From contig JAFWBP010000015.1 in assembly GCA_017507045.1 (NCBI GenBank), positions 1 through 49,519 of the forward strand: DNA of 49,519 nucleotides. The letters are read 5' to 3'. Both the position numbers and the translations under genes were made by a program. This stretch comes from Clostridia bacterium. GTDB taxonomy: Bacteria > Bacillota > Clostridia > Christensenellales > Borkfalkiaceae. Under the pieces are notes generated by a model. It was not told where the DNA came from. It searched no databases and saw only the letters and a list, made by a program, of their open reading frames with translations. Below, in pieces: positions 31,418-45,556 of the stretch (positions are counted from its first letter, which is position 1; the number at the start of each line of letters is the position of its first letter).

Positions 31418-33133
31418 TTAAATTCTCTTATCCGCGGTGTAGTGCGTGTGAAGAATTTCGTGTGCCTTGTGGCTGTTGGGTGCGCCGAAGTACTCGTTGT
31501 AAAGAACTTCCACAACGGGCGATTTATCGGAGGAGCGAAGCGTGTTATCCTTATCGCTCTTATAGAGTGCGTTTGCGCGAAGCTCCTTGAGGTTCGCCGT
31601 GTTGCGAATGCTATCGGGAAGGGTGGGTTGACCGCCGCCGTTCACACAGCCGCCGGGGCATGCCATGATCTCAACGAAATCATAGTTGCGCGTACCCGCC
31701 TTGATGCTCTCGAGGATCTCCTCAGCGTTTGCAAGTCCGCTTGCAACGGCAACGCGAACCGTGTTCCCTGCAACGTTATAGGTTGCTTCCTTGATGGGGG
31801 AGGTGCCGCGCACTTCGGGGAAATCAACGATCTCAAAGTTGCCATCGAGCGCCTTAGCTGCAACGCGAAGCGCTGCTTCCATAACGCCGCCCGTAGCGCC
31901 GAAGATAGCGCCGCCGCCCGTAGCCGTAGCGAAGGGATTATCGAACTCCTCATCGGGAAGCTCGGTGAACTTGATGCCCGCCGTCTTGATCATGCGAGCA
32001 AGCTCGCGCGTCGTGAGCGCCGTATCCACTTCGCCGCCCATTTCGGGGCGCGTGCACTCGTATTTCTTCGCGGTGCAGGGGATGATGGAAACGACGTAAA
32101 GGTTTGCGGGATCAATGCCGTTCTTCTCGCAGTAGTACGTCTTGAGCAGAGCGCCGAACATTTCCTGCGGCGATTTGCAGGTGGAAAGGTTGGGAATGAA
32201 CTCGGGATATTTCTGCTCCACGAACTTCACCCAACCGGGGCAGCAAGAGGTGAACATGGGCATGGTACCGCCATTTTGAATGCGAGCAAGAAGCTCGGTT
32301 GCCTCTTCCATAATGGTGAGGTCGGCAGTAACATCCATATTGAACACTTCAACGTTGCCGAGTCTTCTGATTGCGGCAACCATTTTGCCCTCAACGTTGG
32401 TGCCTACGGGCATATCGAACGCTTCGCCGAGCGTTGCTCTCACGGAGGGTGCGGTGAAGAATACGACCTTCTTTTCGGGATTTGCAATTGCATCCCAAAC
32501 GTCGTCTACCGTGGTGCGCTCCTTGAGTGCGCCTACGGGGCAAGCTACGATGCACTGGCCGCAGCCCACGCAAACGGATTCCATGAGGGGCATCTCAAAT
32601 GCACTGCCAACGTGCACATTATAACCTCTGCCGATGGGGCCAATCGCGCCCACGCTCTGCTTCTGGCAGGCGGCAACGCAGCGGTTGCAGTTGATGCACT
32701 TATCCTGATCGCGCACGACGTAAGGTGCGGAGGTATCAAGGGGCTTATCAAAAGGTTCGCCTTCGAAGTAATCCTCATCCGCATTGTATTCCGCGGAAAG
32801 GCGCTGAAGTTCGCAGTTGTGGTTGCGCTCGCAGGAGAGGCACTTTTTCTTGTGCTTGGAAAGGAGAAGCTCAAGCGAAGTCTTTCTGCTCTTTCTGCAC
32901 TTGGGGGTGTTCGTCTGAACCTCCATTCCTTCGGTTACGGGGTATACGCACGCTGCAACGAGGCCGCGGGCGCCCGTTGCTTCAACGAGGCACATACGGC
33001 AGGAGCCTACGCAGGCTACGTCCTTCAAATAGCAGAGGGTAGGGATCTCAACGTGGGCAATTCTTGCCGCTTCGAGAATCGTCGTTCCCTCGGGAACTGT
33101 TACGGGAATATTATTGATTTTCAGATTTACCAT
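31418..33133 (-). CDS. hydA: [FeFe] hydrogenase catalytic subunit (HydA)
   Basis: 571 residues. Electron-bifurcating-type hydrogenase subunit. N-terminal [2Fe-2S] (CYLKDVACVGSCRMC, about 34-48), a His-Cys3 [4Fe-4S] (HKKKCLSCERNHNC), two ferredoxin clusters (CINCNRCVAACQ and CVGCGQCIVACP) and the H-cluster domain: L1 TSCCPGW (about 294-300), L2 IPCTAKKYE (about 350-358; Ile replaces the usual Met before Pro-Cys), L3 MACPGGCVNGGGQP (about 487-500). It reversibly makes H2 with electrons from HydBC. ATG preceded by GGTGATTTACC; the gene lies 11 nt behind hydB. Confidence 0.97.
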   Translation of the reverse strand: MVNLKINNIPVTVPEGTTILEAARIAHVEIPTLCYLKDVACVGSCRMCLVEATGARGLVAACVYPVTEGMEVQTNTPKCRKSRKTSLELLLSKHKKKCLSCERNHNCELQRLSAEYNADEDYFEGEPFDKPLDTSAPYVVRDQDKCINCNRCVAACQKQSVGAIGPIGRGYNVHVGSAFEMPLMESVCVGCGQCIVACPVGALKERTTVDDVWDAIANPEKKVVFFTAPSVRATLGEAFDMPVGTNVEGKMVAAIRRLGNVEVFNMDVTADLTIMEEATELLARIQNGGTMPMFTSCCPGWVKFVEQKYPEFIPNLSTCKSPQEMFGALLKTYYCEKNGIDPANLYVVSIIPCTAKKYECTRPEMGGEVDTALTTRELARMIKTAGIKFTELPDEEFDNPFATATGGGAIFGATGGVMEAALRVAAKALDGNFEIVDFPEVRGTSPIKEATYNVAGNTVRVAVASGLANAEEILESIKAGTRNYDFVEIMACPGGCVNGGGQPTLPDSIRNTANLKELRANALYKSDKDNTLRSSDKSPVVEVLYNEYFGAPNSHKAHEILHTHYTADKRI

Positions 33134-33144
33134 GGTGATTTACC

Positions 33145-35054
<1,910 letters not shown>

Positions 35055-35058
<4 letters not shown>

Positions 35059-35567
35059 TTGCTTTCCTCCCTGTAGCTATCGAGAATTGCTTTTACGTTG
35101 CCGGGGGTGAGCTTGCCGTACACCTCTTCGCCGATCATCATAACGGGCGCAAGGCCGCACGCGCCTACACAGCGGCAGCTATCGATGGAGAAGAGCCCGT
35201 CCTCAGTGCACTCACCGCACTTGATGCCGAGCTGCTTTTCGCATTCCTCGAGGATCTTATCCGAACCCTTAACGTAGCACGCAGTACCCAGGCATACGCT
35301 GATGCGGTTCTTTCCCTTGGGGGTGAGGGAGAACTGGGAGTAGAATGTGACTACACCGTATACCTCGGAGAGGGGCATGCCGAGTCCTTCTGCAATCGTC
35401 TTTTGCACCTGCATGGGAAGGTAGCCGTAGATGCCCTGCGCCTCCTGCAAAATGTGCATGAGGCAACCGGGAGTCGCCTTCGATTGCTCGATAACGGCCT
35501 TCAGCTGTGCTTCCTGCTCAGGCGTGCCGAGCGTTTCGCATGCCGTGCAGTTCGCTTCGTTGTTCAT
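35055..35567 (-). CDS. hydC: NuoE-like [2Fe-2S] subunit of the bifurcating hydrogenase (HydC)
   Basis: 170 residues. Thioredoxin-like ferredoxin with the four cysteines in CLGTACYVKGSDKIL (about 93) and DSCRCVGACGLAPVMMI (about 133-149). It docks on HydB. The start MNNEANCTACE is fixed by AAGGAGGTT 4 nt upstream; the longer in-frame reading would reach into the promoter. First gene of the hydCBA operon. Confidence 0.95.
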
Positions 35568-35643
35568 AGTAACCTCCTTAGAAACAAAATCAATTCCGCC
35601 TAAAAACATTATTATATACGGAATCGCGCTATTACCGCTGTGT

Positions 35644-35672
35644 ATTATAACACAAACAAAATAATTTTTCAA
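35644..35672 (-). promoter_or_regulatory. Promoter of hydCBA
   Basis: Minus strand TTGAAA (35672-35667), 17-bp spacer, TATAAT (35649-35644). Leader of about 70 nt. No clear Rex- or Fnr-type operator is visible in it. Confidence 0.88.
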
Positions 35673-35796
35673 CAGGATTTCGCGATTTGTAGAAAAATGT
35701 CGCAAAAAATTTCCTGGTTTTTTCGGAAAATTTACCCGTTTTCAATGAATAAAGTTTTTTTACGGCAGCATACTAGCGGCAAAAAGGAGAATTGAT

Positions 35797-36792
35797 ATGA
35801 AAAAACTACTCGTTTCCACGTTGCTTGCGGGGTGCATTTGCCTTTCGCTTGCAGGGTGCACCGAGCCGTCCGGTGGCGGCACGGGGATCAATGAAAACAC
35901 CGATCCCATTACCCTTCAAGGAGAAAGGGTTGATCAAAGCGCATGGAACAGCGCTTTCAATGCCGCAGATAATTACAGCATCAAACAGAGGGTAAACGCG
36001 CCGTCCACTGCAAAGGACGGTACCATGTTCGAATCGAAGGTCATTATGTACCAAATCGACGGTGAGAAAATGCATATGGAGCTCGTTGCAGGCGAAAGAG
36101 AAGCAGAGGCATATCTTAAGCTTTGTGATGGCGATATTTGCCTTTGGCAGCGCACGAGGGAAGGCGGTGAATGGTCTGAGTGGAGCGGTGCGAAGTATTC
36201 CGCCGAAGATTTCGGAGAAGCCGCAATGGGAAATACTGCTTTCTTGAAGGATTATTTCGCGCACTTCAATTACAGCGAGAACGAGAAAGGTTATGAAGCA
36301 ACGACGGCTCATATGGGTACCATGTCTGAAAAGATCCATGAATACGTGGGGAATCTCGTGAATCAATCACAAACGGAAGTGCAGGATTTTTCGCTCGAAA
36401 AGTTTGTTTTGAAGATCAACGGAGGGAGGCCGAGCGCGTGCATCTTCGATCTTTCTTTTGTAGATAACACGAATCCCGATACACAGGAGCCGGAAGTAGA
36501 GCAGGAGCCCGAGGGGGAGGCGGATGGCGAGCAGAAACCAAGCCCGGATCCCGAATCACAAATCCCCCAGCCGGAAACGGGCAATCCACAGGAGCCTGAT
36601 CCTTCATTGGAAACTGCGCGTCTGCAGAAGCCGCCTCAAACGCGCGATGAGGCGCAAGAAGGCGGCAAGATCGATTTGCAGATCTCGCAGCTCTATTTCA
36701 ATTACGGAACCACGAAGGTTACCTTGCCGAACGATCTTCCCGATCTGAGCGGTGCACCCAGGCAGTACGTGCCGCAGCCATACACTCGTTGA
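35797..36792 (+). CDS. Lipoprotein of unknown function
   Basis: 331 residues. Signal peptide with lipobox LAGC (MKKLLVSTLLAGCICLSLAGC, Cys at 21), then a folded domain (about 40-225) reminiscent of LppX/LolA-like bowl folds (WNSAFNAADNYSIKQRV..., YLKLCDGDICLWQRTREGGEWSEW, FVLKINGGRPSACIFDLSF), a low-complexity Pro/Glu/Gln spacer (about 227-290) and a short strand-rich C-terminus (IDLQISQLYFNYGTTKVTLPNDLPDLS). The spacer splits the last strand from the domain, as if inserted. Ribosome-binding site AAAAAGGAG 12 nt before ATG. The lipid-binding suggestion is weak. Confidence 0.82.
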   Translation: MKKLLVSTLLAGCICLSLAGCTEPSGGGTGINENTDPITLQGERVDQSAWNSAFNAADNYSIKQRVNAPSTAKDGTMFESKVIMYQIDGEKMHMELVAGEREAEAYLKLCDGDICLWQRTREGGEWSEWSGAKYSAEDFGEAAMGNTAFLKDYFAHFNYSENEKGYEATTAHMGTMSEKIHEYVGNLVNQSQTEVQDFSLEKFVLKINGGRPSACIFDLSFVDNTNPDTQEPEVEQEPEGEADGEQKPSPDPESQIPQPETGNPQEPDPSLETARLQKPPQTRDEAQEGGKIDLQISQLYFNYGTTKVTLPNDLPDLSGAPRQYVPQPYTR

Positions 36793-36798
36793 AATATG

Positions 36799-36835
36799 AA
36801 TTACTCCGCACGGTAAACCGTGCGGAGTAATTCTT
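36799..36835 (+). terminator. Terminator of the lipoprotein gene
   Basis: A 15-bp perfect stem from 36799-36813 to 36818-36832 with a TAAA loop, then CTTTC. Confidence 0.85.
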
Positions 36836-36860
36836 TCAAGAAATTTTTGCGCTAAAATGT

Positions 36861-36889
36861 TTGCAATTATTGCACAAAAAAGGTATAAT
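36861..36889 (+). promoter_or_regulatory. Promoter of lepA-hemW
   Basis: TTGCAA (36861-36866), 17-bp spacer, TATAAT (36884-36889). It has a long leader (about 36896-37027) with the hairpin AGGGAGTATT/AATATTCCCT around 36907-36928. Confidence 0.85.
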
Positions 36890-37027
36890 GGTTGAAAGCC
36901 CTGTAAGGGAGGGAGTATTCCAATATTCCCTGCACCGCACTTTTAGATTTCATGTTGCGAAGGAATTCGAACGCAGAAAAAGTTGCACGGATTCAAAGAA
37001 GCGTTGGGCTTTACTGAAGGATATCAC

Positions 37028-38839
37028 ATGGCAAAACCGAGTAAAAATTTACGCAATTTCTGCATCATTGCGCACATCGATCACGGCAAGAGCACGATTG
37101 CAGACCGTATCATGGAACTCACCGGTCAGGTGAGCAAGCGTGATATGGAAGAACAGCTTCTCGATTCGATGGATATCGAGCGGGAGCGAGGGATTACCAT
37201 CAAGCTCGCGCCCGTTCGCATGTATTATACTGCGCTCGACGGCACCGAATACGAGTTCAATCTCATCGATACGCCCGGCCACGTAGATTTCACCTATGAG
37301 GTGAGTCGCTCTCTCGCCGCCTGCGAGGGTGCGATTCTCGTAGTGGATGCCACGCAGGGCGTGGAGGCGCAAACGCTCGCCAACGTCTATCTCGCGCTCG
37401 AGAACAATCTTGAGATCGTGCCCGTTATCAATAAGATCGATCTTCAATCGGCGCGAATCGATGAAACGAAGGCGGAGATTGAAGATGTTATCGGCCTGGA
37501 TGCAAGCGAAGCTCCCTGCGTTTCAGCAAAGGAGGGCACAAATATCCGTGATATTCTCGAGGCGGTTGCCAAGCTCGTTCCGCCCCCCGAAGGGGATACC
37601 GAGGCGCCGCTTTCTGCACTCATCTTCGATAGCTATTACGATAACTATAAGGGTGTTATTCTCTTTGTCCGAATTAAGGATGGCACCGTGAAGGTGGGGG
37701 ATGTGATCAAGACGTTCCTCTCCGAGCGCACCTATGAAGTAACCGAGGTTGGCGCGTTCACGCCCGCCCTGCAGCCCAAGAGCCTTTTGAAGGCGGGCGA
37801 GGTTGGGTATATTGCCGCAAGCATCAAGTCCATTGAGGATGTTGCGGTGGGTGACACCGTAACGAACGCTACCATGCCCGCAAAGGAGCCTCTTCCGGGC
37901 TATAAGCACGTGCAGCCAGTCGTGTTCTGCGGCATCTATCCCTTGGATGGAAGCAAGTTCATCGATCTCAAAGAAGCCATCTTAAAACTCAAGCTCAACG
38001 ATGCCTCACTCACCTTTGAGCCGGATAATTCGGTTGCTCTCGGCTTTGGCTTCCGTTGCGGCTTTTTAGGGCTTTTGCATATGGAGATCGTGCAGGAGCG
38101 CATCGAGCGAGAGTTCAATCTCGAGATCATCACAACGGCGCCTTCCGTGAGCTACCTCGTTCACAAAACGAATGGCGACGAGTTCTTCGTGGATAACCCT
38201 TCCCACCTTCCGCACGTCTCCGAAATCGAGTATATGGAGGAGCCCATCGTTAAGGCAGAGATATATTCTCCGCCCGATTATCTCGGCCAGATCATGGATC
38301 TTTGCCAAGAAAAGCGCGGAGTGTTCAAAGATATGACGTACCTCGATGCACGCCGCGTGAAGCTCGAATACCTCTTGCCCCTCAATGAGATCGTTTACGA
38401 TTTTTTTGATGAGCTAAAATCTCGCACCAAGGGTTATGCCAGCTTTGATTACGAGCTTTCCGGGCATCAGCGCTCCAAGCTCGTGAAGCTCGATATCCTC
38501 TTAAACGGTGAAATTTGCGATGCGCTTTCCACGATCGTACATGAAGAGCGCGCTTACACGCGCGGCAGAACGCTTTGCGAAAATCTCAAAGATGCGATCC
38601 CACGCCAGCTTTTCGAAGTGCCCGTGCAGGCGGCGATCGGCGGAAAGATCATCGCCCGTGAAACTGTGAAAGCCGTTAGAAAGGATGTTCTCGCCAAGTG
38701 CTACGGCGGTGATATCACGCGCAAGAAAAAGCTCCTCGAAAAGCAGAAGGAGGGCAAAAAGCGGATGCGCAAAGTGGGCACCGTAGAAGTCCCCTCCGAG
38801 GTCTTCATGGAGATTTTGAAAACGAATAAGGATAAATAA
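37028..38839 (+). CDS. lepA: Elongation factor 4 (LepA)
   Basis: 603 residues, normal length. Ribosome back-translocating/biogenesis GTPase. G1 AHIDHGKST (about 14-22), G2 region RERGIT, G3 DTPGHVDF (about 82-89), G4 NKIDL (about 136-140), then EF-G-like domains and the LepA-specific C-terminus ([46 protein letters not shown]). ATG 37028 with GAAGGA upstream fits the family start [11 protein letters not shown]; an earlier in-frame ATG at 36983 lies in the leader. hemW follows 22 nt downstream. Confidence 0.98.
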   Translation: MAKPSKNLRNFCIIAHIDHGKSTIADRIMELTGQVSKRDMEEQLLDSMDIERERGITIKLAPVRMYYTALDGTEYEFNLIDTPGHVDFTYEVSRSLAACEGAILVVDATQGVEAQTLANVYLALENNLEIVPVINKIDLQSARIDETKAEIEDVIGLDASEAPCVSAKEGTNIRDILEAVAKLVPPPEGDTEAPLSALIFDSYYDNYKGVILFVRIKDGTVKVGDVIKTFLSERTYEVTEVGAFTPALQPKSLLKAGEVGYIAASIKSIEDVAVGDTVTNATMPAKEPLPGYKHVQPVVFCGIYPLDGSKFIDLKEAILKLKLNDASLTFEPDNSVALGFGFRCGFLGLLHMEIVQERIEREFNLEIITTAPSVSYLVHKTNGDEFFVDNPSHLPHVSEIEYMEEPIVKAEIYSPPDYLGQIMDLCQEKRGVFKDMTYLDARRVKLEYLLPLNEIVYDFFDELKSRTKGYASFDYELSGHQRSKLVKLDILLNGEICDALSTIVHEERAYTRGRTLCENLKDAIPRQLFEVPVQAAIGGKIIARETVKAVRKDVLAKCYGGDITRKKKLLEKQKEGKKRMRKVGTVEVPSEVFMEILKTNKDK

Positions 38840-38861
38840 GTTCACCAATCGGAGGCTTGCA

Positions 38862-39971
38862 ATGCCCGGAATTTACGTTCATATTCCGTTCTGTAAACAC
38901 AAATGCACCTATTGCGATTTTACCTCATTCCCCAACAGGCTGAATTTCGCAGAAGCGTACATGGCGTGCCTCTACAAGGAGGTAGCAGAGCGTGGAAAGG
39001 AGCTGAAAAAATACAAATTCGATACGGTGTACATCGGTGGCGGCACGCCTTCCGTGATAGATGCAAAGTATATTTTCGGGCTCATGAAGCAGATAAAAAA
39101 CTGCTTTCACCTCACCGCCCATTCCGAGATCACCCTTGAAATGAATCCCGGAACGGTGAATGCAGAAAAAATTGCAATCTACAAAAAGGCGGGTATCAAT
39201 CGCTTTTCCGTGGGGCTGCAAACGGCAAACGATGAGCAGCTCGCAGATATCGGGCGTATCCATAGCACGGCAGATTTTCTCACCTGTGCAAAGCTCTTGA
39301 AGGGAGAGAATTTTTCGGCGGACGTGATGCTCGGGCTCAAGGGGCAAACGAAGAAAGACGTTCTAAAAACGATTGATCTCGCAGCAGAAGCAGGCGCTTC
39401 GCATATTTCTATGTATGCGCTTACTCCGGAAGACGGAACGCCCATCTACACGGATTATTTAAACGGCGAATTACCCGATGCAGACGAGGTTTCTGAGCTC
39501 TACGATGCGGGCATGGGTATGCTGAAAGAGCTTGGCTACATGCGATATGAGGTAAGTAACTTTTGCAAGCCGGGCTATGGAAGCCGCCATAATCTCAACT
39601 ATTGGCGCAGGGGTGAATACATAGGCCTCGGCGTTTCGGCAAGCTCTTTCTTCTTCGGGAAACGCTTCACGAACACTTTCGATTTGGATGAGTATATGAA
39701 ATGCATTCTCTCGGGGTATTTCCCCGTTATCGAGAGCGAAACCGTTGAAGGAGAGGATGCGAAATTCGAATTTCTTATGCTCGGTTTGCGCACCGTATTC
39801 GGGGTTTCTTCAGTTGCCTACAAAAAGCAATTCGGCAGCGATTGGAAAGAGGATTTTTCCGCAGGCTACGAAAAGATGCAGAAATACCTTGATCAGCAGG
39901 GAGATATCACCAAAATCAAAGATGAATATCTCTACGTGCAGAATCAGATTTTAACGGAGTTTATGCAATAA
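38862..39971 (+). CDS. hemW: HemW-like radical SAM heme chaperone
   Basis: 369 residues. Radical SAM site CKHKCTYCDF (about 11-20), GGGTPS, EMNPGTV and the HemW hallmark RHNLNYWRRGEYIGLGVSA (about 242-260), in which HNxxYW contributes to heme handling. It shares the fold with oxygen-independent coproporphyrinogen oxidase but lacks the extra residues of true HemN and is routinely encoded beside lepA. An anaerobe with no heme genes in view may use it for other insertions. ATG has GGAGG 9 nt upstream. Confidence 0.94.
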   Translation: MPGIYVHIPFCKHKCTYCDFTSFPNRLNFAEAYMACLYKEVAERGKELKKYKFDTVYIGGGTPSVIDAKYIFGLMKQIKNCFHLTAHSEITLEMNPGTVNAEKIAIYKKAGINRFSVGLQTANDEQLADIGRIHSTADFLTCAKLLKGENFSADVMLGLKGQTKKDVLKTIDLAAEAGASHISMYALTPEDGTPIYTDYLNGELPDADEVSELYDAGMGMLKELGYMRYEVSNFCKPGYGSRHNLNYWRRGEYIGLGVSASSFFFGKRFTNTFDLDEYMKCILSGYFPVIESETVEGEDAKFEFLMLGLRTVFGVSSVAYKKQFGSDWKEDFSAGYEKMQKYLDQQGDITKIKDEYLYVQNQILTEFMQ

Positions 39972-39976
39972 AGCGA

Positions 39977-40014
39977 AAGCGGCGCCGAGGCAATTGCCTT
40001 AGCGCCGCTTTATA
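39977..40014 (+). terminator. Terminator of lepA-hemW
   Basis: AAAGCGGCGC (39977-39986) with GCGCCGCTTT (40003-40012), with an inner GAGGCAATTGCCTTA hairpin; followed by ATAT rather than many T. Confidence 0.82.
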
Positions 40015-40051
40015 TGTCTATGAACTTTAAGCAGTTTTTGGTTAGAGGTGT

Positions 40052-40930
40052 TTACCAACCGGAAAGCGGATCGAATCCGTACGTCTGCACGATTTCGAAA
40101 TAGGGAGAATTTGCTATATCGCGGCAGGTTACAACAGGGCCGCCATCCGGATCAATATCGTAGCCTGCATTCTTATAAGCTTGCCAAACGAGGTGCGAGC
40201 AATGCGTTCCCTCGGGCATGGTGCCCTGATCTTTTGCCATAAAGATTCCCACGATAAGCGTGTAGGGGATACCTTTTAGCTGCTCTTCCGCATCTCTGGC
40301 AATCGCTAACCGCTCCTCCAAGGTTGCGTTTTTAAGCCGCAACACCATGAAATTCGTGCCCGAACAAAAGAGTGGAAGCCCTGCATAGGTATCCAAGCCT
40401 ACGATTTCGCTGGGATATCCGAGGGAAAATGATTGTAGCAGGCGGCCTCTTTCAAGCGCAAGCGCGGCATGCCCGTTTCTCCAGCCGAAGGTATGGGCGG
40501 TGGAGGTAACGAGAATATCACCCGGTTCAAGCGCAACGATAGGCGCATAGAAAGGTTGCCCCGTTTCGGGATTGAAGAGCATATCGCGCACCGTTGTTAT
40601 GGCAACCTGCTCGTGCCGCACCTCGCCCTCAAAGAAAAACGCTCTTTGGAATTGCAAAATCTCCTCATCGGAAAGCTGTTCCACGGCGCTTCGAAGTAGC
40701 ACTCCCGTTTGCATGGAGAGAATTTCGTAATCCTCATCCGTGCGTGCCTCCTTGGGTTTGGCAAGAATTTCACCAAGATCTTCTTGCGCATAGGTGGGTA
40801 GGGTGCGGGCATCATAGTCCGCCGTGAGGGATGCGATCAAAAGAAAGAGTACTGCGAAAAAAAGAAACACAAAAATAGCGAGAAAAACCGCCACCGTATT
40901 TCTAAGTTTTACGTAAGTTTTTAACTTCAA
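40052..40930 (-). CDS. YiiX/YebB-like permuted NlpC/P60 cysteine hydrolase
   Basis: 292 residues. N-terminal signal anchor (VAVFLAIFVFLFFAVLFLLIASL, about 13-35), helical middle, then a YiiX-type domain: LEPGDILVTS (about 133), GHAALALERG with the catalytic His, and THCSHLVWQAYKNAGYDIDPDGGPVVTCRDIANSP (about 240-275) containing the probable catalytic Cys in HCSHLVW. Extracytoplasmic peptidoglycan- or peptide-amide hydrolysis is inferred. Start is TTG with GAGG upstream, supported by the promoter at 40963-40991. Confidence 0.82.
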   Translation of the reverse strand: MKLKTYVKLRNTVAVFLAIFVFLFFAVLFLLIASLTADYDARTLPTYAQEDLGEILAKPKEARTDEDYEILSMQTGVLLRSAVEQLSDEEILQFQRAFFFEGEVRHEQVAITTVRDMLFNPETGQPFYAPIVALEPGDILVTSTAHTFGWRNGHAALALERGRLLQSFSLGYPSEIVGLDTYAGLPLFCSGTNFMVLRLKNATLEERLAIARDAEEQLKGIPYTLIVGIFMAKDQGTMPEGTHCSHLVWQAYKNAGYDIDPDGGPVVTCRDIANSPYFEIVQTYGFDPLSGW

Positions 40931-40962
40931 AACCGCAACCTCATTCGTAGTTTACTATAAGC

Positions 40963-40991
40963 AGTTTACCATTTATTTGCTGCTTTGTCAA
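40963..40991 (-). promoter_or_regulatory. Promoter of the YiiX-like gene
   Basis: Minus strand TTGACA (40991-40986), 17-bp spacer, TAAACT (40968-40963). Confidence 0.85.
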
Positions 40992-41033
40992 GTGAATGAT
41001 CGCGTTGAAACTGGTGCTTTTGCGTTGATCAAA

Positions 41034-41687
41034 TTAGGGCGTTTCACGGCGCGCGAGCACTTCGCCGCTCTCTGCGCAAAGTAGCAGGGAGATAGTATGC
41101 CCGTTTCCATCCACAATGCCCACATAGTAGTAGTTTGCATCGCGCCGAAGCAATCTAACGCGGAATTCTCCCGTAAACGAGCCGTTTTGCATGCGCGCAT
41201 CAATTGCCGCTTTTTCGTGACTGATCGCCGTTTGCAGAGCCTCCTCTGCAGACATGGTATGCTCGTTTTTTACAGAAGAAGCTACGATTTCGCGTGAGCC
41301 GCCTTCCCATTCTACGCGCAAGGTTACAGAATTAGCGGGGAAATCTCCCACGCTCTGGGAGTAGAACCAATCGTTTTGCGCGCTTCGGAAGGACATTTCG
41401 CCCCCCCACTCCTGCTCACCCATAACGTACACCGAATAGTTCGCGGCGCTATCCTTGGGGCAGAGCACGATCTCTGTGAGATCGGTCATCGGGCAGGTAA
41501 TGCCGTCAGAGGCATAGGGGTGCTCACGCGAGATGCAAGAGAGTGTTACGGTGAATTCCTCCGTAGCGGCGCAAAAGATATCGCGTTTCACTTCGGAAAG
41601 GTGTTTTGCATAGTCGTATCCGCCGGTGCAGGCGGAGAGCAGTAAAACGGGAACGAGCAATCCTGATAGGAAGAAAGTTTTTTTCAT
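41034..41687 (-). CDS. Lipoprotein of unknown function
   Basis: 217 residues from ATG 41687. Signal peptide with lipobox LSAC (MKKTFFLSGLLVPVLLLSAC, Cys at 20), then a beta-rich extracytoplasmic domain containing two cysteine pairs (DIFCAATEE, TLSCIS, ITCP, EIVLCPK), an aromatic WEGGSREIVASS segment and a C-terminal half (YYYVGIVDGNGHTISLLLCAESGEVLARRETP) that resembles PepSY-like or lipoprotein beta folds. No named family. Divergent from the next gene; a second ATG at 41720 is possible but lacks a lipobox at the right distance. Confidence 0.8.
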   Translation of the reverse strand: MKKTFFLSGLLVPVLLLSACTGGYDYAKHLSEVKRDIFCAATEEFTVTLSCISREHPYASDGITCPMTDLTEIVLCPKDSAANYSVYVMGEQEWGGEMSFRSAQNDWFYSQSVGDFPANSVTLRVEWEGGSREIVASSVKNEHTMSAEEALQTAISHEKAAIDARMQNGSFTGEFRVRLLRRDANYYYVGIVDGNGHTISLLLCAESGEVLARRETP

Positions 41688-41740
41688 AGTATAGAAATAT
41701 GAAAATAAATTTTTCTTCATGACATTTTGCTTCCATTCGG

Positions 41741-41769
41741 TTGCATTTTTTTCCGCCGTGTGGTAAAAT
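41741..41769 (+). promoter_or_regulatory. Promoter of the guaB-linked membrane protein and guaB
   Basis: TTGCAT (41741-41746), 17-bp spacer, TAAAAT (41764-41769). Predicted start near 41776. Confidence 0.8.
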
Positions 41770-41802
41770 AGGGAAAATAACCGAGAAACGACGAATTTGC
41801 GA

Positions 41803-43886
<2,084 letters not shown>

Positions 43887-43891
43887 GAAAA

Positions 43892-43920
43892 ACGCCCCGT
43901 TTTCCTGCGGGGCGATTTTT
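43892..43920 (+). terminator. Terminator between guaB and guaA
   Basis: CGCCCCG (43893-43899) with CGGGGCG (43908-43914), then ATTTTT. Some read-through would link guaA to guaB; no separate guaA promoter was recognised. Confidence 0.85.
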
Positions 43921-43951
43921 GAACGAATAGTTCTACGAAAAGGAGAAATTC

Positions 43952-45487
43952 ATGCAACACGAAAAGGTATTGGTGCTCGATTTCGGCGGGCAATATAATC
44001 AGCTCATCGCAAGGAGAGTGCGCGATCTTAAAGTCTATTGCGATTTGCAGCCCTGCGATATGACTGTGGAAGAGATTAAGGCGTATAACCCCATCGGTAT
44101 CATCTTCACGGGCGGGCCGAACAGCGTTTACGATGCAACCTCTCCCAAGGTTCCAAAAGAGATCTTCGAGTTAGGCATTCCTGTGCTTGGCATCTGCTAC
44201 GGATGCCAGCTCATCGCTCATACTCTCGGTGGAACGGTAGAGCACGCCGAAACGAGTGAATACGGAAAACGCGAGTTCACCATGGTAAAGGCCACATCCA
44301 TGTCCGAGGGAATACCCACGAAGAGCGTATGTTGGATGAGCCATACCGATCACGTTACGAAGGTTCCCGCAGGGTTTGAAGTGCTTGCCGTAACCGAGAG
44401 CTGCCCCGTTACCATCTACGGAAACGTAGCAAGAAAAATTTACGGAATCCAGTTCCACCCCGAGGTCGTGCATTCCGAGTACGGCAATAAGCTCCTCGAG
44501 AACTTCCTTTATAATGTCTGTGGCGCGAAAGGGGATTGGACGATGGCAAACTTCGTTGCCGAGCAGGTGGAGCGCCTTAAGGTAAAGCTGAATGGCAAGA
44601 AGGTATTATGCGCGATGTCGGGCGGCGTCGATTCCGCCGTTGCGGCAACGCTCGTTCACCGCGCGATCGGCAAGAACCTCACCTGCGTATTCGTAGATAA
44701 CGGCCTACATCGCAAAAACGAGCCGGAGGAGGTCATGTCCGTATTCCGCGATGGGCTCGGCATGAACCTCATCAAGGCAGATGCCGTCGATCTCTTCGTT
44801 GATGCTCTGGCAGGCGTTTCCGATCCCGAAAAGAAGCGCCATATCATCGGCGATCTCTTCATTCGCGTATTTGAGAAGGAAGCAAAGCAGATCGGCGCAG
44901 TCGATTATCTCGTGCAGGGAACGATCTATCCCGATGTTATCGAAAGCGGTAAGGGCAAGAGCGCTGTCATTAAGAGCCACCACAACGTGGGCGGGCTTCC
45001 GAGCGTGGTGGATTTTAAGGAGATCGTGGAACCCCTTCGAGATCTTTTCAAGGATGAAGTGCGTAGGGTAGGAACGGAGCTTGGTCTTGCAGATGAAATC
45101 GTTTGGAGGCAACCATGTCCGGGACCGGCGCTCGCAATTCGCATTATGGGCGAGGTAACGCGCGCAAAACTCGAGACCGTGCGCGAGGCAGATGCGATCT
45201 TCCGCGAAGAGATTGCAAAGGCAGGGCTCATGCGCGAAATCTGGCAATATTTTGCCGTGCTCACCGATAGTAAAACGGTAGGCGTGCAGGGTGATTTCAG
45301 AACGTACGAAAACGTGATTGCGCTCCGCGCAATCACGAGTGTAGACGCCATGACGGCAGATTGGGCGCGCATCCCGTTCGACGTATTAGAGCGCGTTTCC
45401 ACCCGTATCACCAACGAAGTGAAACACGCAAACCGCATTGTATATGATATCACTTCAAAACCCCCGGCAACCATCGAGTGGGAATAA
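43952..45487 (+). CDS. guaA: GMP synthase (glutamine-hydrolysing)
   Basis: 511 residues. Converts XMP to GMP. Glutaminase domain: [16 protein letters not shown], oxyanion TGGPNSV, GICYGCQ with catalytic Cys (about 83), HPEVVHS. Then the ATP pyrophosphatase [12 protein letters not shown] (about 219-230) and the dimerisation domain ending PPATIEWE. Start ATG has AAAGGAG 9 nt upstream. Complete. A strong terminator follows after 37 nt. Confidence 0.98.
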   Translation: MQHEKVLVLDFGGQYNQLIARRVRDLKVYCDLQPCDMTVEEIKAYNPIGIIFTGGPNSVYDATSPKVPKEIFELGIPVLGICYGCQLIAHTLGGTVEHAETSEYGKREFTMVKATSMSEGIPTKSVCWMSHTDHVTKVPAGFEVLAVTESCPVTIYGNVARKIYGIQFHPEVVHSEYGNKLLENFLYNVCGAKGDWTMANFVAEQVERLKVKLNGKKVLCAMSGGVDSAVAATLVHRAIGKNLTCVFVDNGLHRKNEPEEVMSVFRDGLGMNLIKADAVDLFVDALAGVSDPEKKRHIIGDLFIRVFEKEAKQIGAVDYLVQGTIYPDVIESGKGKSAVIKSHHNVGGLPSVVDFKEIVEPLRDLFKDEVRRVGTELGLADEIVWRQPCPGPALAIRIMGEVTRAKLETVREADAIFREEIAKAGLMREIWQYFAVLTDSKTVGVQGDFRTYENVIALRAITSVDAMTADWARIPFDVLERVSTRITNEVKHANRIVYDITSKPPATIEWE

Positions 45488-45524
45488 ATCACCGAGTTTT
45501 TGTTGTAACAAATTCGTTTATACC

Positions 45525-45556
45525 AAAAAGCCACTCCTTCAGGAGTGGCTTTTTAG
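45525..45556 (+). terminator. Terminator of guaA
   Basis: A 14-bp stem AAAAAGCCACTCCT (45525-45538) with AGGAGTGGCTTTTT (45541-45554). Confidence 0.95.

Noticed and set aside
41685..41693. TATACT directly before the lipoprotein ATG as a leaderless promoter
   Set aside because: The hexamer abuts the ATG, so +1 would fall inside the gene, and no -35 lies 17 bp upstream.
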